Positions 1-7,814 of a stretch of DNA of 64,000 bases are shown in pieces. Positions within the stretch are counted from its first letter, which is position 1; every line of letters begins with the position of its first letter. Below the pieces are notes generated by a model. That model was not told the DNA's origin, made no database searches, and saw only the letters and a program-made list of their open reading frames with translations. Origin of the DNA: CAYJBH01 sp964370605 (GTDB taxonomy: Bacteria; Bacillota; Clostridia; Oscillospirales; Ruminococcaceae); contig CAYJJX010000009.1 of NCBI GenBank assembly GCA_964370605.1, positions 18,944 to 82,943 of the forward strand, read 5' to 3'. A program made the translations under genes and the position numbers.

Positions 1-2
1 TC

Positions 3-344
3 AGCGAAATTTCGACCTATCTCTCAATTTCGGTATATAAGATTTTTCGTTATATGTACGGCTCAAATCCCAAAAACACCGAAACGCTTTTTTCTATGTC
101 AAAACATGGGTTTGACGGATACAGCAGTGCCGCCATGCACATTTGTGAAGGCAACATTCGCGCCATGCTCAAGGGTGAAGACCTTGGAATGGGTGCCAAT
201 GTCAAGGATACCTCAGCTTTTCGCATGACCACTGAACAACTGATGGAAAACTATGCACAGTTTGCGCCCAGCCTTTTTAACCTGATAAAAAATGCTGAGG
301 CTCGACTGGATAGGTATTGCAAGGACGGCTCGGGGCAGGAATAA
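3..344 (+). CDS. C-terminal part of an unrecognised protein (5' end outside window)
   Basis: The reading frame is open from the window edge to a TAA at 342-344, so this is the 3' end of a longer gene. An internal ATG at 54 has no Shine-Dalgarno and the frame continues upstream of it, so it is probably not the start. About 114 codons are visible: a mixed, mostly helical soluble-looking sequence with an alternating charged C-terminal helix (EARLDRYCKDGSGQE). There is no membrane segment and no motif I recognise. The rho-independent terminator at 493-541 may end this transcript. No function is proposed; confidence reflects coding status only. Confidence 0.5.
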   Translation, partial: SEISTYLSISVYKIFRYMYGSNPKNTETLFSMSKHGFDGYSSAAMHICEGNIRAMLKGEDLGMGANVKDTSAFRMTTEQLMENYAQFAPSLFNLIKNAEARLDRYCKDGSGQE

Positions 345-492
345 TCTCAGGCTGTCAAAAACCATGTAAAATCCCTTGAAATGTCGAAAAAATCGACACT
401 CTGATAATCTTTCGCTTTGAATCCACTTTTTTTCGACAACATTCACAGCACAGCTTCCTTTTTCCCGAATCAAAAGGCATTATACATTTTAT

Positions 493-541
493 AACAAACC
501 CGTCACAAATGGTGAAAATCATTCGTGACGGTTTGTTTTTT
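493..541 (+). terminator. Rho-independent terminator before the abrB-like gene
   Basis: CCGTCAC (500-506) pairs with GTGACGG (525-531). The stem extends outward through AACAAA/TTTGTT with one bulged C, and a T-run follows at 536-541. It probably ends transcription from the partial gene at the left edge. The stretch 345-492 between that gene and this hairpin holds no ORF I would defend. Confidence 0.75.
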
Positions 542-592
542 TGCATTTCCTGCTAAAAAAAGACATCTACTGAATTATTTCGCTGACATATA

Positions 593-621
593 TTTACAAA
601 TATGTTAAAATATGTTAAAAT
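593..621 (+). promoter_or_regulatory. Sigma-A-type promoter of the abrB-like gene with tandem decamer
   Basis: A -35 TTTACA (593-598) and a -10 TAAAAT (616-621) are 17 bp apart. The spacer and -10 are made of two exact copies of TATGTTAAAA (601-610 and 611-620). Such AT-rich direct repeats over a promoter could be an autoregulatory site, but that is inference. Confidence 0.5.
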
Positions 622-666
622 ATGGATGAAAATAGAAATTCATGCAGAAAGGAATAGGAACAAATT

Positions 667-909
667 ATGAAATCCACAGGAATTGTAAGAAAAATTGACG
701 ATCTCGGTCGAGTCGTTTTGCCGATCGAGCTCCGACGCACTCTCGATCTTGAGGTCGGCTCCAGCATCGAGGTTTTCACCACCGACGAGGGGATCGTACT
801 TAAAAAGTATCAGCCAACCTGTATCTTTTGTGGCGGCGACAAAAAGCTGAAAAACCACAACGATCGACCCGTTTGTGGGAGTTGCCGAAAAAAGATTTCT
901 ACACTGTAA
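667..909 (+). CDS. AbrB/SpoVT-type DNA-binding regulator with C-terminal Cys4 motif
   Basis: This 80-aa protein starts with the swapped-hairpin AbrB DNA-binding domain (residues 1-48). It has the diagnostic G-I-V-R-K-I-D-D-L-G-R core and the P-I-E-L-R-R helix, as in transition-state regulators AbrB, Abh and SpoVT. Instead of an AbrB dimerisation tail it carries C52-x2-C55 and C70-x2-C73, a probable zinc ribbon or knuckle. An AGAAAGGAATAGGA Shine-Dalgarno region precedes the ATG. It is monocistronic, behind its own promoter with tandem AT-rich repeats. AbrB proteins usually control post-exponential genes; the target here is unknown. Family assignment is firm; metal binding is inferred from Cys spacing. 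Confidence 0.88.
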   Translation: MKSTGIVRKIDDLGRVVLPIELRRTLDLEVGSSIEVFTTDEGIVLKKYQPTCIFCGGDKKLKNHNDRPVCGSCRKKISTL

Positions 910-1098
910 CTTTGTTACTTGAAATCAAACAGTCACAGATCAAGCTATAATTATTTTGTCGAACCAAACAAGAAAAACTCGTTATATTAGAAAAAAGGCT
1001 GTTTGTAGCGTATTTTTGCATAATCTGCTTGCTTTTAGTAAGAATTTGATGTAAAATAAAGTTGACACAACATTTGAATGAAACAGAATAGGAGTGCT

Positions 1099-2868
1099 AT
1101 GAAAAATTTTAAAATTAAAATGAAATTTATAGTCTGCATGGGAATCATTTTGATCCTTGTGATTCTTTTAGGAGGATTTGCTGTGCTCAGCAGTGAATCA
1201 AATCAAAGCAACTTCACCAATTTCCGCAATGGCTCGTATGTCGTTGCCATGGAAGTGAAAGAAGTTGAAATAAATTTCGAAGAGATCAACAAAAATGTCG
1301 CATCACTGTTTCTCGCCGGCGATGACGATGAATTCGCCGTACTTCTGGGTGATATAGATGCGAGTTATACTCATCTAAATGAACATGTGGCAACGCTACA
1401 GGCTATCGAGTCAACCCCCGAGTTTGCTGAAAGTCTTGTCGCCCTTGCCGATGCCGTCGTCCAAGAGGCCGCATTAAGATCGGAACTTGTCGCAATGTTC
1501 CAATCAGATGATGTAAACGGAGCATATGTCTACTATGACGACGTCTATGACGAGTATCTCGAAGAAGTCCTCCTCAACATTGTAGCCCTGAACGACACTG
1601 TATCTACGGAAGCTGACGCTGAATTTAACTACATAATCGGCTACCTCAACAGCGGTCTTATGATCCTTGCGATACTGACAGTAGTAGTTCTTGTCGCGCT
1701 GGTAGCGGTTGGCTTTTTGCTTGCAAAATCCGTAACCGGTCCGGTTCAACTTATCAAGTCTTCCATCGAAGCGTTGGCGATAGGCGACTTCCAAAGCGCT
1801 AAGGTCGAGTACGAGGCAAACGACGAATTTGGCGACCTTGTGAAAAACACCTCTCAAACCATAGAGACAATTGAATCAATCATGAACGACGTCACCGGTG
1901 GTCTTTCTGAGATTGCAAACGGAAACTTTGCCGCAAAGAGTGCCAATGATGACATGTATGTCGGTTCTTATGTCAAGCTTCGCGAGTCAATGTATGGCAC
2001 TATCACCAGAATGAACGATACCATCGCGAGAGTCAGCCTTGCAACCGATCAAGTTTCCAACGGTTCGGAACAGGTTTCAACCGGTGCACAATCGCTTGCA
2101 CAGGGCGCTACCGAGCAGGCAAGTTCCATTCAAGAACTAGCCGCCACCATCAACGATATTTCACAACAGATTTCGCAAAATGCCGAAAACTCAAACAAGG
2201 CAAGTGACATGGCAGACGATGCCACCGTGTCTATCAACAACAGCAATAACCAGATGCAGAAACTCATGGCATCAATGGAAGAGATCGATGGCAAGTCAAA
2301 AGAGATTAACAAAATCATCAAAACCATTGAGGACATTGCGTTCCAGACAAATATTCTCGCACTGAATGCTGCTGTCGAAGCAGCAAGAGCAGGAGCGGCC
2401 GGCAAAGGCTTTGCGGTTGTTGCGGACGAGGTTCGCAACCTTGCCGGAAAATCAGCAGGTGCTGCAAAGGATACTACAACACTTATTCAAGGCTCTATCG
2501 ATGCTATCAACGAAGGTGTTAAACTTGCTCAGGTTACAGCCGAAGACCTCACCAAGGTTGTCGAAGGCGTGAGCGTTACCACCGACCTGATCCGCGAGAT
2601 CAACGTCGCCTCCAACGAGCAAGCAAATGCCATTTCCCAGATCACAGTCGGTCTTGATCAGATCGCGGCAGTGGTACAGAACAACTCTGCTACCAGCGAA
2701 GAAAGTGCCGCTACCAGTGAAGAACTTTCCAGCCAAGCATCACTTCTCAAGCAGATCGTATCCGGATTCAATCTGATCGAATCTGCTTCTGCTACCCCCG
2801 ATATGAATTCTGTCTACGCCGACAGCGCCCCTATCGACTACGGCTACGACAACAGCGACAAATACTAA
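1099..2868 (+). CDS. Methyl-accepting chemotaxis protein
   Basis: This is a 589-aa membrane chemoreceptor. A positively charged N-terminus and TM1 (about residues 9-31) are followed by a roughly 150-residue extracellular helical sensor region. TM2 (about 185-209), a HAMP domain (about 210-262) and a long cytoplasmic coiled coil come next. The signalling tip is canonical (AFQTNILALNAAVEAARAG, and ADEVRNLAGKS). It would pass ligand occupancy to CheA through CheW. The C-terminus (YDNSDKY) lacks an obvious CheR/CheB tether. The start was set at 1099 because AGGAG sits at 1090-1094; the upstream in-frame ATG at 1078 has no Shine-Dalgarno. No chemotaxis or flagellar genes adjoin it, and ligand is unknown. 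Confidence 0.95.
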   Translation: MKNFKIKMKFIVCMGIILILVILLGGFAVLSSESNQSNFTNFRNGSYVVAMEVKEVEINFEEINKNVASLFLAGDDDEFAVLLGDIDASYTHLNEHVATLQAIESTPEFAESLVALADAVVQEAALRSELVAMFQSDDVNGAYVYYDDVYDEYLEEVLLNIVALNDTVSTEADAEFNYIIGYLNSGLMILAILTVVVLVALVAVGFLLAKSVTGPVQLIKSSIEALAIGDFQSAKVEYEANDEFGDLVKNTSQTIETIESIMNDVTGGLSEIANGNFAAKSANDDMYVGSYVKLRESMYGTITRMNDTIARVSLATDQVSNGSEQVSTGAQSLAQGATEQASSIQELAATINDISQQISQNAENSNKASDMADDATVSINNSNNQMQKLMASMEEIDGKSKEINKIIKTIEDIAFQTNILALNAAVEAARAGAAGKGFAVVADEVRNLAGKSAGAAKDTTTLIQGSIDAINEGVKLAQVTAEDLTKVVEGVSVTTDLIREINVASNEQANAISQITVGLDQIAAVVQNNSATSEESAATSEELSSQASLLKQIVSGFNLIESASATPDMNSVYADSAPIDYGYDNSDKY

Positions 2869-2885
2869 TACCCCATATAACGTAT

Positions 2886-2930
2886 AAAAAGGTTGCGACA
2901 GTTCATCACCGGAACTGTCGCAACCTTTTT
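2886..2930 (+). terminator. Strong rho-independent terminator after the chemoreceptor gene
   Basis: A perfect 19-bp stem (2886-2904 with 2912-2930) has a 7-nt loop. It begins with five A and ends with five T, so it could work in both directions. Confidence 0.9.
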
Positions 2931-3075
2931 GCTTGTTTACAATTTACTGTTTGGCACCGCTGCCATTTTGCTTTTAATATCGTTAAACGACATTAAAATT
3001 CGTACATGAACAGTACCTGAAAAGTTTTAGAGCAGTTTTACTATTTCTGCAAAATCGAATGATGCGCTGTTTTTG

Positions 3076-3104
3076 TTGCAATTTGTTTTATTGTGAGGTA
3101 TGAT
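3076..3104 (+). promoter_or_regulatory. Promoter of the C_GCAxxG_C_C gene
   Basis: TTGCAA (3076-3081) and TATGAT (3099-3104) are separated by exactly 17 bp. Transcription would start near 3111. That rules out the in-frame ATG at 3093 and supports the start at 3162. Confidence 0.65.
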
Positions 3105-3161
3105 TTATCTAACAGATATTTAAGTAGCAATCAGATAATCAAGAAAGGAATGGTCATAAAT

Positions 3162-3548
3162 ATGAATAAACGAGCGGAGATGGCGTACTCTTTACGCCAA
3201 CCTCAAGAACGTCATTATAATTGTTGTCAATCGGTATTTATTCCGTTTTGCGATATTTGTGATATAGATGCCGAAACCGCCTATAGGCTAGGTAGCAATT
3301 TTGGCGGCGGCATGCGTATCGGTTCTGTTTGCGGTGCCTTGACCGGCGGTTTGATGGTGCTTGGCAAGTTAGAACGCTCGGAACAGGAAGTTCGGGATTT
3401 CATCGGTGATTTCGAGAAAAAGCACGGATCTGTTCTATGTTCCGAACTACTAAAAAAAGTGAGCGAACAATCACCCAACCCTCAAATGTGCAACGGTCTT
3501 GTGGTTGATTGCGTCGAGGCTATCGAGAGGATTATCGGCGAAAAATAG
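3162..3548 (+). CDS. C_GCAxxG_C_C family (probable redox-active) protein
   Basis: This 128-aa soluble protein has the Cys pattern of the C_GCAxxG_C_C family: C21-C22, then the glycine-rich GGGMRIGSVCGALTGG segment with C57, then C93, C110 and C117. Proteins of this family occur in anaerobes, often near redox or metal enzymes. The biochemical activity is not established, although thiol redox or metal binding is usually suggested. The start was moved to 3162: AAGAAAGGAA at 3141-3150 is its ribosome binding site, and the longer ORF start at 3093 lies upstream of the predicted transcription start. It is a single gene flanked by a promoter and a terminator. Confidence 0.82.
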   Translation: MNKRAEMAYSLRQPQERHYNCCQSVFIPFCDICDIDAETAYRLGSNFGGGMRIGSVCGALTGGLMVLGKLERSEQEVRDFIGDFEKKHGSVLCSELLKKVSEQSPNPQMCNGLVVDCVEAIERIIGEK

Positions 3549-3595
3549 TGGGGGGGAGTAAAGTTAATTTGCGAAAAAATGAGTTTATACAAAGA

Positions 3596-3623
3596 AGCGG
3601 CTCTGAACAAAGTCAGAGCCGCT
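3596..3623. terminator. Bidirectional terminator between convergent genes
   Basis: An 11-bp stem (GCGGCTCTGA core) has a 6-nt ACAAAG loop. T-rich sequence follows on both strands. It separates the plus-strand gene ending at 3548 from hflC ending at 3639 on the minus strand. Confidence 0.8.
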
Positions 3624-3638
3624 ATAACTTTTCTTCCC

Positions 3639-4520
3639 CTACTCCGCCGAATAGAATATCTCGGTCAGCGGTGAATCAGGGCCGAGGAACAGCACGTTGT
3701 CTGTACGTCCGTTAAGGCTGAGTTTCGCCGCATCAAGTGAGCGGACAAAGGTGTAAAACTCTGCTTTTGCAGGGTCGTTGTAAAGTGTCGACATGATGGT
3801 CATATACTCCGCCTCGCCCTCGGCGATCAAGGCTTCTGCCTCGGCCTCGGCACTGCTGATCATAACCTGAACTTCACGGTCGGTACTACTGCGAATCATC
3901 TGAGCCTCACTCTCGCCTTCGGCGGTATAGCTGGCAGCAATGTTGCTACGTTCCGATATCATACGCTGATAAACAGCCTCTTTGTTGTCGTCCGGCAGAT
4001 CGAGACGCTTTGTCTCTACCGCGGTGATAACTATTCCGTAACCGTCAAGACTGTCACCAATTCCAAGTAGGATGTCGGCGGCGAGTTCGCCGTCACGACC
4101 ACTGATCACCTCGCTTTGCGGGCGCGAACTGATTGTGTTTTTCAGACTGTTGTAAACAATGCTTGAGATGCGACTCTCTGCACTGGAGATAGAGCCGTTA
4201 AGCGTTTGAATAAACATCCTCGGATCTTTAATCTGCCACATGACAAAACTGTCAGCCACCATCGTCTTTTTGTCTTCGGTTATTACGTCCGAGATCGGCA
4301 GGTCATAGAGCATAATCTTGTTTGGAAGTTTGCTTGTTGTCTGGACAATTGGAATTGCAAAACCAAGGCCGGGGTTGTCATAGATCTCTACCACTTCGCC
4401 AAACTGACGAACTATTGTGTATTCACCTTCATTGGTAATAATGATACTGTTTAACAACAGCAGAATGAGTACCACTATAACAACAACCGGTATCATTACC
4501 TTATTTGTTGATTTTTTCAT
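3639..4520 (-). CDS. hflC: HflC, SPFH/Band 7 membrane protein
   Basis: This 293-aa protein has one N-terminal membrane anchor (about residues 8-28) and an SPFH/Band 7 domain (about 30-200: EGEYTIVRQFGEVV, RLDLPDDNKEAVYQRM). An Ala/Glu-rich coiled coil follows (about 200-255). HflC forms large cage-like complexes with HflK around the FtsH protease and limits its access to membrane substrates, as known from E. coli. It lies 47 bp downstream of hflK on the same strand, the usual operon order. The start has a GAAAGG site about 10 nt upstream. The assignment to HflC rather than another SPFH protein rests on length, tandem order and the conserved R-L-D-L-P motif. Confidence 0.9.
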   Translation of the reverse strand: MKKSTNKVMIPVVVIVVLILLLLNSIIITNEGEYTIVRQFGEVVEIYDNPGLGFAIPIVQTTSKLPNKIMLYDLPISDVITEDKKTMVADSFVMWQIKDPRMFIQTLNGSISSAESRISSIVYNSLKNTISSRPQSEVISGRDGELAADILLGIGDSLDGYGIVITAVETKRLDLPDDNKEAVYQRMISERSNIAASYTAEGESEAQMIRSSTDREVQVMISSAEAEAEALIAEGEAEYMTIMSTLYNDPAKAEFYTFVRSLDAAKLSLNGRTDNVLFLGPDSPLTEIFYSAE

Positions 4521-4567
4521 TTGTAAAGCCTTTCATTTTTTATCGTCTATATCAAAACTGCGGTATT

Positions 4568-5584
4568 TTATTCATCATCGCTCTGTTGTTCCGAAATTGC
4601 CGAGAGTGATGATCCATAGGTTGATGTCGAGGAGCTTTGCTGTTGTCCTACACCGCCTTGATCGAACACGTTCAGCGTGTTTCCGCTTCCGTCCTGAATT
4701 ACGATACGTAGGTTTGGTAGCAGTTCTTCCATGGTCTCGTAGTACATACGCTCCTTGGTGATAAGTGGGAATCGAGCATATTCTTCATACATCGATTCAA
4801 AGCGTGACAACTGTCCATTAGCTTCGTTGACTCTCGACTCCTTTTGCGCTTGAGCGTTCTGCATGATCTGGTCCGCCCTTGCCTCTGCCGCCGGAATCTG
4901 TTCCGAGCGGTATTTGTTTGCAGTATTAACAATAGTATCCGCTTGTTGCTTTGCGGTTTCAACCGCCTTGAACGCATCGATTACTTCGGCGGTCGGTGGT
5001 TCAGCGTCCTGTATAGTAATATTAACAAGCTGAAGGCCAATGTTGTCCTCCTCCAGACGTGCAATGATTTTATCTTTAATCTCGGATTGAATTTGGTTCT
5101 TTCCGGTCGTGATTACATCGTCTACCGGATAAAGTCCGATGGTGTCACGGATAAAGCTCTGTACAATGTTTTTGAGAATGTTTTCGGGGTATTCGCTGGC
5201 ATACATGTATTGAATCGGGTCTGTCACCCTGTATTCGGCAAAAAAGTCAACATTAACAAAGTTAAAGTCGGAGGTGATCATCAGACTTTCTTCCGGATAT
5301 GACACTTCTGAGTACAGATCATAGCCGATGGCGAAACTGTTGATGGTCATATCAACAATGTGCACCTGTTGTACAAACGGTATCTTGAAGTGTAAGCCGC
5401 TAGTTGTGACCGTTTCCGGTGTTCCGAATGTTACTACCACCGCATTTTCCTGCTCGTTGATAGTATAAAATGAGTTGAGGGCGATGATGGCCACCACAAT
5501 AATCGCCACAACGATCCCTGCTTTTCCGACAATGCCTTTAACAAACTTGTCGGCACCGGCAGGTTTCATGTCTTTGAAATCCAT
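4568..5584 (-). CDS. hflK: HflK, SPFH/Band 7 membrane protein
   Basis: This 338-aa partner of HflC has a cytoplasmic N-tail of about 25 residues, one TM segment (VVAIIVVAIIALNSFYTI), then the SPFH domain (NEQENAVVVTFGTPETV). A long coiled coil containing the HflK-type QDAEPPTAEVIDAF motif comes next, then a Gln/Ser-rich tail. It is first in the hflK-hflC pair, behind a good promoter. The role is inferred from family knowledge: a membrane scaffold modulating FtsH. The Gly/Pro-rich N-terminal tail of proteobacterial HflK is largely absent, as is usual in Gram-positive homologues. Confidence 0.9.
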   Translation of the reverse strand: MDFKDMKPAGADKFVKGIVGKAGIVVAIIVVAIIALNSFYTINEQENAVVVTFGTPETVTTSGLHFKIPFVQQVHIVDMTINSFAIGYDLYSEVSYPEESLMITSDFNFVNVDFFAEYRVTDPIQYMYASEYPENILKNIVQSFIRDTIGLYPVDDVITTGKNQIQSEIKDKIIARLEEDNIGLQLVNITIQDAEPPTAEVIDAFKAVETAKQQADTIVNTANKYRSEQIPAAEARADQIMQNAQAQKESRVNEANGQLSRFESMYEEYARFPLITKERMYYETMEELLPNLRIVIQDGSGNTLNVFDQGGVGQQQSSSTSTYGSSLSAISEQQSDDE

Positions 5585-5635
5585 TTATATTCCTTTCTAA
5601 AATAAATAATACAATTTGCGCATAAGTGTAGGTGA

Positions 5636-5664
5636 ATTCTATCATATGGTGTCGCAAAAGTCAA
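5636..5664 (-). promoter_or_regulatory. Promoter of hflK-hflC
   Basis: On the minus strand, TTGACT (5664-5659) and TAGAAT (5641-5636) are 17 bp apart. They lie immediately downstream of purB, giving hflKC its own start of transcription. Confidence 0.65.
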
Positions 5665-5698
5665 ATGAGCAGGCAGTCCAAAAACTTTTGCTTTCACA

Positions 5699-7123
5699 TT
5701 ATACCCGAATCTCAACATCGTTCGACAAGAAATCACTGTTTTGTGCCAACACTTCGTCGACGATTACTAAAAACTCTTCTGTCTGTAGTCGGGCAATACC
5801 GGTAAGATTACTCTCCTCAATAATCTGCATAATTTCGTCCATAGTAAGCCCAAACCCTTCATCCTCTGCGATGCGTTCCAGCAGTCTGCTGTCTTCACCC
5901 TGTTTCAGTGCCGTCGCGGCCGCTATCGAATGTTTGCGTATCAGCTCATGTACCGTCTGTCGATCCTTGCCCTGCTTCACACAGTGCATCAAAATATTCT
6001 CGGTCACCATAAACGGCAATTCACCGTCCAGGCGACGCTTTATAATCTTCGGAAATACGGTTAGCCCGCCTATTATATTCGAGTAGAGCGCAAGAATCGC
6101 ATCAACCGACAAAAACGCCTCCGGTATAGAAATTCTCCGATTTGCCGAATCGTCCAAGGTGCGCTCAAACCACTGAGAGGAGGCGGTAAGCGCCGGATTT
6201 AGCGCATCGGTCATCACATATCTTGCGAGTGAGGCAATTCGCTCACTTCTCATCGGATTGCGCTTATATGCCATTGCCGAAGACCCGACCTGTTTCGATT
6301 CAAACGGTTCCTCAACTTCACGTAAATTTGATAGCAGACGTATATCGTTTGAAAACTTATAACTGCTCTGTGCAATGCCGGAGAGTACCGACATTATATA
6401 AAAATCAACTTTTCGAGAATAGGTCTGCCCTCCGACCGGATAGATGGCATCGAATCCCATTTTTTTTGCAATAAGGAGTTCAAGACGCTTTATCTTGTCA
6501 ACATCTCCGTCGAATAACGAAACGAAACTCGCCGCCGTTCCTGTGGTGCCCTTGCAACCGAAAAACTTTAAATTATCGATAACAAAGTTAAGTTGTTCCA
6601 GATCAAGCAACAACTCATTGACCCAAAGGGTTGCGCGTTTTCCGACTGTAGTAGGCTGCGCCGGCTGAAAATGGGTGAATGCTAAGCAGGAAAGGTCTTT
6701 ATGTTCTCTTGCAAACTCCGCCGCTTTTCTTATTACGGTTACAAGCCGTTTCTTTATTATAATCAATGCCTCTCGCTGTTGGAGCAGGTCGGTGTTGTCA
6801 CCGACATAGCTGGAGGTGGCTCCGAGATGTATAATGGGTCTTGCATTGGGGCAGACGTCGCCAAAGGCATGGATGTGCGCCATTACATCGTGCCGAAGAT
6901 CCTTTTCATATTTTGCAGCGGCGTCATAATCAATGTTGTCAACGTTGGCACGCATCTCGTCAAGTTGCACCTCTGTAATATCAAGCCCCAATTCTTTTTG
7001 ACTCTCGGCAAGCGCTATCCATAGCCGTCTCCAATACCCAAACTTGCTGTCGGCAGAAAAAACTGCCTGCATCTCTTCGCCGGAGTACCGCCCGCAAAGC
7101 GGACTTTCGTATCTGTTGTGCAT
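5699..7123 (-). CDS. purB: Adenylosuccinate lyase
   Basis: This 474-aa enzyme of the fumarase/aspartase superfamily makes two beta-elimination cuts in purine synthesis: SAICAR to AICAR, and adenylosuccinate to AMP, each releasing fumarate. The superfamily signature SSAMAYKRNPMRSE holds the mobile catalytic serine loop. HLGATSSYVGDN and THFQPAQPTTVGKRA supply further active-site segments, including the catalytic His. Length fits the animal-like or Clostridia PurB class. GGGAAAGGAA precedes the ATG. It is transcribed alone, from a promoter about 130 nt upstream. No other pur gene is nearby. Its leader carries one copy of a motif shared with several other genes here (see findings). Confidence 0.95.
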   Translation of the reverse strand: MHNRYESPLCGRYSGEEMQAVFSADSKFGYWRRLWIALAESQKELGLDITEVQLDEMRANVDNIDYDAAAKYEKDLRHDVMAHIHAFGDVCPNARPIIHLGATSSYVGDNTDLLQQREALIIIKKRLVTVIRKAAEFAREHKDLSCLAFTHFQPAQPTTVGKRATLWVNELLLDLEQLNFVIDNLKFFGCKGTTGTAASFVSLFDGDVDKIKRLELLIAKKMGFDAIYPVGGQTYSRKVDFYIMSVLSGIAQSSYKFSNDIRLLSNLREVEEPFESKQVGSSAMAYKRNPMRSERIASLARYVMTDALNPALTASSQWFERTLDDSANRRISIPEAFLSVDAILALYSNIIGGLTVFPKIIKRRLDGELPFMVTENILMHCVKQGKDRQTVHELIRKHSIAAATALKQGEDSRLLERIAEDEGFGLTMDEIMQIIEESNLTGIARLQTEEFLVIVDEVLAQNSDFLSNDVEIRV

Positions 7124-7140
7124 TTACTTTTATTCCTTTC

Positions 7141-7185
7141 CCAATGTTCTATCCGATTTCACCACAACCGTGATAAATTGACTAA
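7141..7185 (-). repeat. Shared leader element, copy a (purB)
   Basis: On the minus strand the 5' leader contains an imperfect ATTT..CAC/GTGGTGAAAT stem. It is followed by CGGATAGAACATT and then GGGAAAGGAAT. Closely similar strings stand before the genes starting at 30251, 35022, 48608 and 57499. Confidence 0.45.
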
Positions 7186-7260
7186 ACTACACCGAATATA
7201 GATACCGGTCGCAAATAGAATGACTATACTGAACTTCGGTCTATGTTTTCTGATGACCTC

Positions 7261-7290
7261 ATTATAGCATAATAATGCAAGATTATGCAA
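7261..7290 (-). promoter_or_regulatory. Promoter of purB
   Basis: On the minus strand, TTGCAT (7290-7285) and a perfect TATAAT (7266-7261) have an 18-bp spacer. The predicted untranslated leader is about 130 nt. The 302-bp space between purB and the divergent pump genes holds this promoter, the one at 7330-7358 and the purB leader element; I see no small ORF. Confidence 0.6.
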
Positions 7291-7329
7291 TTATTTTTCG
7301 TTGTTATCATAGGTTTTTTAAAATAACGG

Positions 7330-7358
7330 TTGAAATAACAATCTATTTGTTGTATAAT
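7330..7358 (+). promoter_or_regulatory. Promoter of the Na+-pump subunit genes
   Basis: TTGAAA (7330-7335) and TATAAT (7353-7358) are exactly 17 bp apart. They lie about 68 bp upstream of the gamma-subunit start. Confidence 0.7.
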
Positions 7359-7425
7359 GTTTAAGGTAGGTTTTTGTGCGTTCAAAAACCACTAACGAGT
7401 TACAAATATTATTTTTGGAGGTATT

Positions 7426-7791
7426 ATGGCTTCACCTGCGGTGCTGACCGTCGTTTTGACCGGCGTTTCGCTCGTCTTCTTTGTTCTTCTTCTTCTCACG
7501 GTACTAATTCTCATTTTCGGAAAGATAATGAGCTCTTTCAATAAAAAACCGACAGCTGTGGCTACCCCGACACCAACAGCCGCTCCTGCTGCTCCTGCAG
7601 CGACACCAAGTGTCGCCGCCGCTGTTATGGTGGATGATACCGAGCTTATCGCTGTAATCTCTGCCGCTGTCGCCGCTATGGGTGGTGGCACTGTTGTATC
7701 GGTCACGAAACAACCTGCCACGGTCGGAAATGCGACCTCAGTCAACGGATGGAAACAAGCGACCATCATCTCGTATCTACAACAAGTTTAA
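7426..7791 (+). CDS. Na+-translocating decarboxylase gamma subunit (OadG family)
   Basis: This 121-aa protein has one N-terminal membrane helix (about residues 8-31). A long Ala/Pro/Thr linker (about 42-65) leads to a short C-terminal soluble segment. That layout is typical of gamma subunits, which anchor and assemble oxaloacetate-, methylmalonyl-CoA- or glutaconyl-CoA-decarboxylase complexes. GGAGG lies 6 nt before the ATG. The beta subunit follows 23 bp later. The sequence does not say which acyl substrate the complex uses, so no specific symbol is given. The family is poorly conserved; the call leans on topology and on the neighbouring beta subunit. Confidence 0.78.
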   Translation: MASPAVLTVVLTGVSLVFFVLLLLTVLILIFGKIMSSFNKKPTAVATPTPTAAPAAPAATPSVAAAVMVDDTELIAVISAAVAAMGGGTVVSVTKQPATVGNATSVNGWKQATIISYLQQV

Positions 7792-7814
7792 TTGCATAGG
7801 AAAGGGCTTATAAC

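Noticed and set aside
213..546. Two overlapping minus-strand ORFs (213-473 and 355-546).
   Set aside because: They lie opposite the partial gene and across the terminator, have Cys/Phe/Lys-rich random-like composition, and lack ribosome binding sites.
1062..1067. TTGACA just upstream of the chemoreceptor gene as a -35.
   Set aside because: A -10 at the right distance would lie inside or after the start region, so it cannot drive this gene.
2130..2736. Several long ORFs in other frames of the chemoreceptor gene and similar ones opposite plsX, glmM, the adaptor and the RND pump.
   Set aside because: They are shadows of strongly coding regions with biased codon use; none has a ribosome binding site or domain.
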